A DNA stretch of 38,853 bases, from NCBI GenBank assembly GCA_017466215.1, contig JAFTUO010000037.1, forward strand, positions 1-38,853, read 5' to 3'. Numbering within the stretch: the first letter of the stretch is position 1; each line of letters starts with the position of its first letter. The DNA comes from Oscillospiraceae bacterium. GTDB taxonomy: Bacteria; Bacillota; Clostridia; Oscillospirales; Oscillospiraceae. A program made the position numbers and the translations under genes. This document shows positions 15,753 through 21,375 of this stretch, piece after piece. The notes below the pieces were generated by a model. It made no database searches and was not told the DNA's origin. It saw nothing but the letters and a program-made list of their open reading frames with translations.

Positions 15753-15917
15753 AACCCAAGCACAGCTTGTCCTGTGCTTGGGTTATCAACGATCGCAAAT
15801 TAGACCCACGCACAGCTTAACAGCGTCACATAAGTCTCGCAAATGAAAGCAAACCAGACCGAAAGGCCAGGATGTTGATTTGCTATGCCAAAAAAGGCAT
15901 TCGCTACTCCCTTAGTA
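15753..15917 (-). promoter_or_regulatory. yybP-ykoY-type (manganese) riboswitch with terminator
   Basis: On the minus strand the leader begins near 15917 and carries the conserved GGGAGTAGCG segment (about 15900-15909), an AACATCCTGG arm, and the 3' partner GCGAGACTTATG (about 15830-15841), which pairs back through CTAAG/CTTA. These are hallmarks of the yybP-ykoY family, which senses Mn2+. The expression platform is a terminator (15753-15784, stem AACCCAAGCACAG/CTGTGCTTGGGTT plus T-run). The segment 15804-15815 can pair with the terminator's first strand instead, forming an antiterminator. Metal binding should favour readthrough into the ATPase gene. Confidence 0.85.
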
Positions 15918-15923
15918 TTCTGT

Positions 15924-15952
15924 AGTGTAGCACCTTGCGCGAGGGGTGTCAA
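15924..15952 (-). promoter_or_regulatory. Promoter of the riboswitch-ATPase unit
   Basis: Minus strand TTGACA (15947-15952), 17-base spacer and TACACT (15924-15929). The predicted RNA start is at the edge of the aptamer. Confidence 0.75.
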
Positions 15953-16031
15953 GCCTGAAGTTGTAAAATTTTGATAAACGAACCTCTTTCAAAGCTTACC
16001 CTTTTTGCGTAGGAGATATGATAAAAGGGGA

Positions 16032-16226
16032 TCAAATTCCGTTGGTTTCTTCCTTGGGAAGGGGAATCTCGCCATTTTCTTTTTCAAAATCCCGGATGCA
16101 CTGCCGGATCAGATGCAGGATCTGTCCATTTCCGGAGCGACCTTCATACTTTGCGATATAGTGGAGTTTGTAATGCAGCTCCGGTGCTACTTCGATGCCT
16201 AAATGTTTGTTGGTTTTGTTTCGCAT
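16032..16226 (-). CDS. Ribbon-helix-helix (Arc-like) DNA-binding protein
   Basis: A 64-residue protein with the ribbon-helix-helix layout: a short beta strand (HLGIEVAPEL), then helix A (HYKLHYIAKYEG) and helix B (NGQILHLIRQCIRDFEKEN). Such proteins dimerise and bind palindromic operators. The ribosome site GAGGTGG stands before the start. A perfect 11-bp palindrome and further AAGTATA half-sites lie in the divergent intergenic region at 16251-16312, the expected position for autoregulation and for control of the rightward gene. Resembles Arc/MetJ-type repressors or antitoxins, but no toxin partner is seen. Confidence 0.75.
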   Translation of the reverse strand: MRNKTNKHLGIEVAPELHYKLHYIAKYEGRSGNGQILHLIRQCIRDFEKENGEIPLPKEETNGI

Positions 16227-16287
16227 AATCCACCTCGAAAATCTTAATTTAAGTATATTTTAAGCAGATTATGTGTTATACTTATCA

Positions 16288-16312
16288 TAGTATACTTAAA
16301 ATAAGTATACTA
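16288..16312. promoter_or_regulatory. Perfect palindromic operator
   Basis: TAGTATACTTA-AAA-TAAGTATACTA, an 11-bp perfect inverted repeat. Additional half-sites occur at 16251-16257 and 16277-16283. Probable target of the divergent ribbon-helix-helix protein. Confidence 0.65.
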
Positions 16313-16332
16313 AATTTGAAGGGAGAAAAAAT

Positions 16333-16524
16333 ATGGCAGAATTTTGTTTGGACTGTTTGAACAAGCTCAACGAAACCAGAGATACCAAATGTCTCACGCT
16401 TCTTATTATAATTGTAAACGATTCGAGAACAAATGGCAAGAACCATTATTTTTTGACAAACGCTCTTGCCCTTTTGGCGGCATTGGTGCTACAATCTAAA
16501 TATCTGACCGACGGAGATGAGACA
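16333..16524 (+). pseudogene. Possible remnant of a small CxxC protein gene
   Basis: An ATG with ribosome site GAAGGGAG opens a frame beginning MAEFCLDCLNKLNETRD, which resembles the start of small cysteine-motif proteins common in Clostridia. After about 20 codons the resemblance ends and the frame runs without a stop into the hydrolase gene at 16525. This is best read as a truncated gene whose 3' part was lost, but it could also be an unusual N-terminal extension of the hydrolase. Confidence 0.35.
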
Positions 16525-17481
16525 ATGGAAATTATGTGGATTCTGCTAGGTATTGCGGCGGTGGTCGTGCTGGCGGTACTGCTGATTGCGTACATATGCT
16601 ACCGGATGGCTTTTTTCACCCCGAGGCGCAAAAATGTGCCCGGCGACGCGATCGAAATACCGAAGGGTGAAATTTACGAGGTTTTTCGCGAGCCGATGGA
16701 GGCCTGGGCCAGAGAAGTCCGGGCGATGCCCCACGAGGCGGTGTCGATCACGTCCTTTGACGGGTTGACGCTTCACGGAAAATTCTACGAATATGCCCCC
16801 GGCGCGCCCATCGAGCTGATGTTCCACGGCTATCGGGGCAGCGCGGAGCGGGATCTGCCCGGCGGTGTTCAGCGGTGCTTTCGGGTCGGCAGAAGCGCGC
16901 TGATTGTGAGTCAGCGCTGCAGCGGAAAAAGCGGCGGCCGGGAGATCACTTTCGGCATCCGGGAGCATCGGGACTGCCTTTCCTGGATCGAGTTTATGAT
17001 CCGGCATTTCGGCCCGGAGGTGAAGATCATCCTCACCGGCATTTCTATGGGCGCATCCACGGTGCTGATGGCCGGCGGCAGAAAATTGCCGGATAATGTC
17101 ATCGGCATTCTGGCAGACTGCGGCTATTCCTCTGCCCGGGAGATCATCAAGGTGGTGATCCGCCAGATGGGGCTGCCGGTGGAGCTGGGCTATGCATTTG
17201 TGAAATTGGGGGCAAGGCTCTACGGCCATTTTGATCTGGAGGAAACGTCCCCGGTGGAAATGATGAAGCGATGCACCGTGCCGGTGATATTCTTCCACGG
17301 CGAGGACGATGATTTTGTGCCCTGCGAAATGAGCAGGATCAATTACGAAGCCTGCGCTTCCAGAAAGCGGCTGGTGACGATCCCCGGTGCGGGCCACGGC
17401 CTGAGCTATCCGGTGGATCCGGAGACGTATCTGAATGCCCTGCGGGAATTCTTTGGCCCTGAGGCTTCTGCACAAAACTAA
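16525..17481 (+). CDS. Membrane-anchored alpha/beta hydrolase
   Basis: A 318-residue serine hydrolase. One N-terminal membrane helix (about 4-26) is followed by an alpha/beta-hydrolase domain. The oxyanion region is MFHGYRG (99-105), the nucleophile is Ser174 in TGISMGAS, the acid is Asp262 in HGEDDDFVP and the base is His291 in GAGHGLSY, a complete triad. Substrate unknown; relatives are annotated as general esterase/peptidase-like. The start at 16525 is preferred because GGAGATGA precedes it and the hydrophobic helix follows at once. A candidate promoter (TTGCCC-18-TACAAT) lies at about 16468-16497. Terminator 17485-17511 follows. Confidence 0.88.
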   Translation: MEIMWILLGIAAVVVLAVLLIAYICYRMAFFTPRRKNVPGDAIEIPKGEIYEVFREPMEAWAREVRAMPHEAVSITSFDGLTLHGKFYEYAPGAPIELMFHGYRGSAERDLPGGVQRCFRVGRSALIVSQRCSGKSGGREITFGIREHRDCLSWIEFMIRHFGPEVKIILTGISMGASTVLMAGGRKLPDNVIGILADCGYSSAREIIKVVIRQMGLPVELGYAFVKLGARLYGHFDLEETSPVEMMKRCTVPVIFFHGEDDDFVPCEMSRINYEACASRKRLVTIPGAGHGLSYPVDPETYLNALREFFGPEASAQN

Positions 17482-17484
17482 ATA

Positions 17485-17511
17485 AAAAAGCACCCCGTCG
17501 GGGTGCTTTTT
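17485..17511 (+). terminator. Rho-independent terminator
   Basis: AAAAAGCACCCC-GTC-GGGGTGCTTTTT, a 12-bp perfect stem with a T-run. Confidence 0.9.
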
Positions 17512-17573
17512 GTTTTGTATTTGGACTTATTCTTTAATACAGGGGTGCAAAAACAACGATTTGTTTTTCATTT

Positions 17574-18149
17574 TCATTCTGCTTTTTCTAAGTCGTAATT
17601 CTTTGAAATAAAGTTGTAATACAGTGTATACTGCACCCCTTCCTTTTCGTATTCAATGGTAGCGATCTCGGGAACAAACAAATCAGGATAGACTACATTC
17701 TTGCTAGTCCAGCCTCCCATATAGTAACATTTTATTTGTTCTTGTTCCGCACCTATTTCTATGCTGTCATCAATTTTAAAATACATAGAAATGGGTTGAG
17801 ACAATTTTTCTCTGCTCTCAATATACTCCGTCATCCACGCGTCATCAAAACCTTGACTTTTTTGGATATCCGCATAAAAACTAGCCTTATCTGCCTCTGA
17901 GATACCTTGCTTTTCAGTAAAGCTAATTTTTAATGACGTAATTACAAAGGGTGAGTTGTTAATAACTTTTCCGAGAACATAATTTTCTCCTTTGATTGTA
18001 CCAGAATCGACGGACCACTCAATTTGATCAATAGATATATCCGGTACCAAAGTATGCCCTTTGTTTTCTTCTCCCTGCGTACTTGATCCACATGCAGAGA
18101 AGGATAACATTAAACAAATTAGCATCATCCAAATTACTGCTTTCTTCAT
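17574..18149 (-). CDS. Putative lipoprotein, unknown
   Basis: A 191-residue exported protein. The signal peptide (MKKAVIW... LSFSAC) ends at a lipobox with Cys20, so the mature protein is probably lipid-anchored outside the membrane. The mature domain has a beta-rich pattern beginning VLGKVINNSPFVITSLKISF, as in extracellular immunoglobulin-like small domains of Firmicutes lipoproteins. The start at 18149 is an ATG eight bases after GAGG; a TTG two codons earlier is less likely. Promoter 18200-18228. It is divergent from the XRE gene at 18263, and its AT-richness contrasts with its left neighbour. Confidence 0.78.
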   Translation of the reverse strand: MKKAVIWMMLICLMLSFSACGSSTQGEENKGHTLVPDISIDQIEWSVDSGTIKGENYVLGKVINNSPFVITSLKISFTEKQGISEADKASFYADIQKSQGFDDAWMTEYIESREKLSQPISMYFKIDDSIEIGAEQEQIKCYYMGGWTSKNVVYPDLFVPEIATIEYEKEGVQYTLYYNFISKNYDLEKAE

Positions 18150-18199
18150 AGCCAATCCTCATTTCTGTTATATTATCCATACAAGAATGGATTATATAT

Positions 18200-18228
18200 A
18201 TGATATGATATTCTGTCATAATTGTCAA
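18200..18228 (-). promoter_or_regulatory. Promoter of the lipoprotein gene
   Basis: Minus strand TTGACA (18223-18228), 17-base spacer and TATCAT (18200-18205). Confidence 0.6.
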
Positions 18229-18236
18229 GTTAGAAT

Positions 18237-18251
18237 ATGACATAATGTCAT
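18237..18251. promoter_or_regulatory. Palindromic operator candidate
   Basis: ATGACATAATGTCAT is a palindrome around its central base, just upstream of the XRE gene. A related TGTCATA half-site lies at about 18214-18220 within the lipoprotein promoter. Confidence 0.55.
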
Positions 18252-18262
18252 TGGGTGATATT

Positions 18263-18475
18263 ATGAAGAATAGACTAAAAGAGTTGCGTAAAAGCAGAGG
18301 ATATACGCAAATCTCGTTACAAATGCAAACAGGAATAGAACAGGCCCTTTTATCTAAATTTGAAAATGGAGAAAGGGTGCCTCCCACAGAAACCCTTGTG
18401 CGATTGGCAGAGTTTTATAATGTGAGCATTGACTATATACTATGCCGTACCGACAGACCAGAAATCAATAGATAA
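18263..18475 (+). CDS. XRE-family transcriptional regulator
   Basis: A 70-residue Cro/C1-type helix-turn-helix protein. The DNA-binding unit is about residues 15-41 (YTQISLQMQTGIEQALLSKF), followed by the common tail YNVSIDYILCRTDRP. The start at 18263 gives the usual N terminus MKNRLKELRKSRG. It is divergent from a lipoprotein gene with palindromic sites between them, repeating the regulator/envelope-gene arrangement at 4124-5577. Probably an autoregulated repressor. Confidence 0.88.
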   Translation: MKNRLKELRKSRGYTQISLQMQTGIEQALLSKFENGERVPPTETLVRLAEFYNVSIDYILCRTDRPEINR

Positions 18476-18484
18476 CAAACAAGA

Positions 18485-18528
18485 CACGACCAACGGAGAC
18501 ACAAGAGTGTATCTCCGTTGGTCGTGTT
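18485..18528. terminator. Bidirectional terminator
   Basis: A 15-bp stem CACGACCAACGGAGA/TCTCCGTTGGTCGTG between the XRE gene and the oppositely oriented tRNA-Leu. Confidence 0.85.
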
Positions 18529-18529
18529 T

Positions 18530-18612
18530 TGGTGCGGATGACAGGACTCGAACCTGCACGCTCGCGCGTTGGAACCTAAATCCAATGAGTCTACCAATTC
18601 CACCACATCCGC
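18530..18612 (-). tRNA. tRNA-Leu (TAG), CCA encoded
   Basis: A class II tRNA of 83 bases on the minus strand. The acceptor stem GCGGATG/CATCCGC is perfect, the anticodon stem TTGGA/TCCAA encloses a loop with TAG, a short variable arm follows, and the T arm is GCAGG-TTCGAGT-CCTGT. The discriminator A is followed by an encoded CCA. Confidence 0.95.
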
Positions 18613-18639
18613 ATTTGGTTAGTTGAAAGAGGAAAGTGT

Positions 18640-18652
18640 AAAGTGGAAAGTT
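18640..18652. repeat. 13-bp inverted repeat, left copy
   Basis: AAAGTGGAAAGTT; its exact inverted copy is at 19008-19020. Together they bracket the four-helix-bundle gene, and this copy overlaps that gene's stop codon. Confidence 0.75.
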
Positions 18653-19000
18653 AATTGCCCTTTGCGGTCTTTATGCTGGATACCAGCATTTTCTCAAGCT
18701 CTACACAATCAGAATGAATGGACTGATATTCCTGCACCGATAAATAATCGGTTGCCGACATTAGTTTGATCCAGTATTTCGTTTCCGTCGTTTCTTTCAA
18801 CGCGATGCTAAGTTTCAATATGAAATCTGCTTTGCTTTGTGCTTGTTGTGCCTCGGAAATATTTGCGCCTATGCTTGTTCCGGAACGCAAAAGCTGTTTC
18901 GAAAGTGTGTGTGTTCCTTTTTTGAATTGCGAAGGTGCTTGCAAAGATTCACAACTCTTATAGCAAACTGGAAGCTTTTCTGCTCTAAAATACTATCCAT
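18651..19000 (-). pseudogene. Four-helix-bundle protein (S23 type), frameshifted
   Basis: The gene encodes a roughly 115-residue four-helix-bundle protein of the family first found in intervening sequences of 23S rRNA. The N-terminal part reads MDSILEQKSFQFAIRVVNL from 19000, and the C-terminal part reads LSKQLLRSGTSIGANISEAQ in another frame, down to the stop at 18651. The frames meet at a (GT)5 tract at 18905-18914 ((AC)5 on the coding strand); removing one two-base unit restores a continuous protein. It is therefore a pseudogene, a slippage-switched gene or a sequencing error. It is bracketed by 13-bp inverted repeats. Function of the family is unclear. Confidence 0.82.
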
Positions 19001-19007
19001 ATTTTTC

Positions 19008-19020
19008 AACTTTCCACTTT
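19008..19020. repeat. 13-bp inverted repeat, right copy
   Basis: AACTTTCCACTTT, the exact inverse of 18640-18652, just upstream of the four-helix-bundle gene start. Confidence 0.75.
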
Positions 19021-19096
19021 CATCTGCAACAAAGTATGCAAAATACAAGCGTATTCTATCATCGAACGGGGGAAAAGTCAAAGGATTTATGATCAG

Positions 19097-19152
19097 CCCT
19101 TTCAGTCAAAAATCAGAGATTTTTGACAGCTCTCCCAGGGGAAGAGCCAAGG
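19097..19152. repeat. Double-hairpin intergenic repeat (half element)
   Basis: Same plan as 5656-5711: an inner hairpin CAAAAATC..GATTTTTG (seen as TCAAAAATCAGAGATTTTTGA) next to GCTCTCCCAGGGGAAGAGC. It ends exactly at the stop codon of uppP. Confidence 0.85.
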
Positions 19153-19986
19153 TTAGACGAGGGATGTGATCACGAAGTAGGCAAGGACCACGATGCCCAG
19201 GATGATGCGGTAGATGCCGAATACGCTGAAGGAGTGCTTGCGGACATACTCCATCAGACCCTTGATGACGATCAGACTGACGATGAAGGACACCACGCAG
19301 CCGGTGATCAGCACCATCAGCTCGGTAGAGCTTGCCTGCGCGCCGTCCAGCAGGAATTTCAGCAGCTTCAGAGCGCTGGCGCCCAGCATAGTGGGGATGG
19401 CCATAAAGAAGGAGAACTCTGCGCCGGCGGGGCGGGCAACGCCCAGGATGATCGCGCCCAGGATGGTGGCGCCGGAGCGGGATGTACCGGGGATCAGGCT
19501 CAGGCACTGGAATGCGCCCATAAGGAATGCGGTGCGGTAGTCGATCTCATTAACCTCGGTGATGCGGAAGCTGCGGCGCTCATTCCACTTTTCAACAAAG
19601 AGGAATGCAATGCCGTAGGCAATCAGCATAATGGCGACTACAATATAATTATAAAGGTGTGCATCCATCCAGTCGTCCAGCAGCAGGCCGATGACGGCGG
19701 AGGGGATGACGGCCACGATGACCTTAAACCACAGCTGCCAGGTGTCCTTTTTCTGGGGGGCATCCTTTTTCGGGGAAAAGGGATTTAATTTATGGAAGAA
19801 CAGTACGATGACTGCCAAAATCGCGCCCAGCTGGATCACGACCTGGAACATTTCGTAAAAGGCCTCGGAGATGTTCAGATGAAGAAACTCGTCAAGCAGG
19901 ATCAAATGGCCGGTGGAGGAAACGGGCAGCCATTCGGTAATGCCCTCGACAATGCCGAACAGAACGGCTTTCAAAAACTCGATCAT
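19153..19986 (-). CDS. uppP: Undecaprenyl-diphosphatase
   Basis: A 277-residue integral membrane enzyme (BacA/UppP) that removes a phosphate from undecaprenyl pyrophosphate, recycling the lipid carrier for peptidoglycan and other wall polymers; overproduction gives bacitracin resistance in other bacteria. Motif 1 is EGITEWLPVSSTGHLIL (about residues 14-30) with the catalytic Glu and Ser residues, and motif 2 is LIPGTSRSGATI. Seven to eight helices are apparent. The start at 19986 follows AAAGGAG; an earlier in-frame start would add a non-conserved 20 residues. The stop is adjacent to a double-hairpin repeat, which may act as terminator. Confidence 0.96.
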   Translation of the reverse strand: MIEFLKAVLFGIVEGITEWLPVSSTGHLILLDEFLHLNISEAFYEMFQVVIQLGAILAVIVLFFHKLNPFSPKKDAPQKKDTWQLWFKVIVAVIPSAVIGLLLDDWMDAHLYNYIVVAIMLIAYGIAFLFVEKWNERRSFRITEVNEIDYRTAFLMGAFQCLSLIPGTSRSGATILGAIILGVARPAGAEFSFFMAIPTMLGASALKLLKFLLDGAQASSTELMVLITGCVVSFIVSLIVIKGLMEYVRKHSFSVFGIYRIILGIVVLAYFVITSLV

Positions 19987-20058
19987 AGGGGTCTCCTTTC
20001 GCTTTTTGCTCAGGGTTATGATAGCACAAGCCGCAGGGGAAAGCAAGGGGAAGCCGTC

Positions 20059-20124
20059 TGTTCACATTTTTGGGGAAAACTCTTAATAAAATGTTCACTA
20101 AAATTGGGGAAAGTGTGCTATAAT
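20059..20124 (+). promoter_or_regulatory. Response-regulator promoter with direct repeats
   Basis: An extended -10 element TGCTATAAT (20116-20124) lies downstream of two similar boxes, TGTTCACATTTTTGGGGAAA (20059-20078) and a second copy at 20092-20112, spaced 33 bases, three helical turns. The second overlaps the weak -35 region. They look like binding sites for an OmpR-type regulator. Confidence 0.55.
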
Positions 20125-20153
20125 GAGGAAAAAAGGAAACTGGAGGAATTTTG

Positions 20154-20843
20154 ATGGCTGTTTCTGTCCTGGTAGTGGAAGACGATCGCAATATTGCGGG
20201 GCTTCTGCAGATGTATTTGGAAAAGGAAGGCTACGCCGTAACCATTGCCTATGACGGCGGTGAGGGCCTGGCGAAATACCGGGCGGGCAAGCCGGATCTG
20301 GTGCTGCTGGATGTGATGATGCCGGTGATGGACGGCTGGGGCGTGTGCAAGGCGATCCGCGCCGAGGCCCAGACGCCTATCATTATGCTTACCGCCAAGG
20401 GTGAGACCGACGATAAGGTCAGCGGCCTGAAGGTGGGTGCGGATGACTACATCACCAAGCCCTTTGAGATGCGGGAGGTATTGGCCCGGATCGAGGCGGT
20501 ACTCCGCCGCAGCAGCGGTGCGGCTGCGCCCAGCAAGGCCCGGCGGCTGAGCTTTGACAAGCTGACCATTGATATGGACGCCTTTGAGCTGATCGTCGAC
20601 GGGAAAAAGGTGGACACGCCGCCCAAGGAGATGGAGCTGCTGTTCTATCTGGCGTCCTCGCCCAATCGGGTGTACACCCGCAATCAGCTGCTGGATGAGG
20701 TGTGGGGCTTCGACTATTTCGGCGACAGCCGGACGGTGGATGTCCACGTCAAAAGGCTGCGTGAAAAGTTGGAGGGCGTCAGCGAAAGCTGGAGCCTGAA
20801 GACCGTCTGGGGCGTTGGGTATAAGTTTGAGGTTTTGCAGTAA
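20154..20843 (+). CDS. OmpR/PhoB-family response regulator
   Basis: A 229-residue two-component regulator. The receiver domain (about 3-117) has the acidic pair Asp10/Asp11, phosphoacceptor Asp53 in LVLLDVMMP, and Lys102 in TKPFE. The winged-helix DNA-binding domain (about 133-227) contains PPKEMELLFYLASSPNRVYT and the recognition part SRTVDVHVKRLREKLE, ending in VWGVGYKFE. The ATG at 20154 follows GGAGG; the TTG just before is less likely. The partner kinase gene begins 532 bases downstream, beyond a terminator and repeats. Direct repeats before the promoter suggest autoregulation. Confidence 0.96.
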   Translation: MAVSVLVVEDDRNIAGLLQMYLEKEGYAVTIAYDGGEGLAKYRAGKPDLVLLDVMMPVMDGWGVCKAIRAEAQTPIIMLTAKGETDDKVSGLKVGADDYITKPFEMREVLARIEAVLRRSSGAAAPSKARRLSFDKLTIDMDAFELIVDGKKVDTPPKEMELLFYLASSPNRVYTRNQLLDEVWGFDYFGDSRTVDVHVKRLREKLEGVSESWSLKTVWGVGYKFEVLQ

Positions 20844-20855
20844 ATTTAAGATGAG

Positions 20856-20886
20856 AAAGGGTGCCCTGCGGGACGCCCTTTTTTCA
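20856..20886 (+). terminator. Terminator after the response regulator
   Basis: Stem AAGGGTGCCC/GGGACGCCCTT with a bulge, followed by TTTTTT. Confidence 0.7.
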
Positions 20887-20888
20887 TT

Positions 20889-20917
20889 AGCGGGCGACCG
20901 CAAGGGTCGCCCCTGCG
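20889..20917. repeat. Short GC-rich hairpin repeat
   Basis: GCGGGCGACC GCAA GGGTCGCCCC, a hairpin whose near-identical copy lies at 21166-21190 and a diverged one at 5629-5655. The stretch 20918-21045 between copies shows no gene. Confidence 0.75.
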
Positions 20918-21045
20918 GATGCGGCGGAGGTATCTGCGTAGGGGACGGGTTTCCTGACCCAAGGGGCGGAGTGAAAAACGGCGGGACCAAGGCCCCGCCC
21001 TACGGCGATTCTGAATATGGTGTGTAGGGCTTATGGTTACTCCCG

Positions 21046-21163
21046 CCTTGGCCCCCTTGTGTAAAGGGGGCTGGCAAAAATCTCTGATTTTTGACTGGGG
21101 GATTGTTACAATCCCTCCGACCTCGCTGGCGCTCGGCCACCTCCCTTTACACAAGGGAGGCTT
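21046..21163. mobile_element. MITE-like element: two inverted double-hairpin arms joined
   Basis: The left arm starts with hairpin GCCCCCTTGTGTAAAGGGGGC (21051-21071), then CAAAAATC..GATTTTTG, then GGGGGATTGT. The right arm is the inverse: ACAATCCCTCC, an inner hairpin (CCGACC..GGTCGG-like part degenerate) and outer hairpin CCTCCCTTTACACAAGGGAGG (21140-21160). The arms meet at GGATTGTTACAATCC. The same two arms enclose a DUF559 gene at 26957-27427, so this is the gene-less form. Confidence 0.75.
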
Positions 21164-21165
21164 TA

Positions 21166-21245
21166 GCGGGCGACCGCGAGGGTCGCCCCTACACCCTCTC
21201 AGTCGCACTGTTCGTGCGACAGCTCTCCCAGAGGGAGAGCCAAGG
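21166..21245. repeat. Hairpin repeat plus half double-hairpin element
   Basis: Copy of the GCGGGCGACC..GGTCGCCCC hairpin (21166-21190), followed by 21194-21245, which is a half element with the outer hairpin CTCTCCCAGAGGGAGAG and an inner hairpin of a different sequence, GTCGCACTGTTCGTGCGAC. The inner stem differs from other copies in sequence but keeps pairing. Confidence 0.8.
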
Positions 21246-21293
21246 CACAGGAAAGGGTGTTTGTTTCATAAGTGTAAACTTTTGCGGGGGATA

Positions 21294-21322
21294 TTGCATT
21301 GTTTGACCGGTTTCGGTATAAT
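21294..21322 (+). promoter_or_regulatory. Promoter of the sensor kinase gene
   Basis: TTGCAT (21294-21299), 17-base spacer and TATAAT (21317-21322), about 54 bases before the kinase start. Confidence 0.7.
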
Positions 21323-21375
21323 AACCTCGATATAGCAAGGCACAAAGTTTGAAATGTGGATTTGAGGACTTCACT

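Noticed and set aside
16032..16332. Toxin-antitoxin pair with the ribbon-helix-helix protein as antitoxin
   Set aside because: No toxin-like gene lies beside it on the same strand; an autoregulated repressor is the simpler reading.
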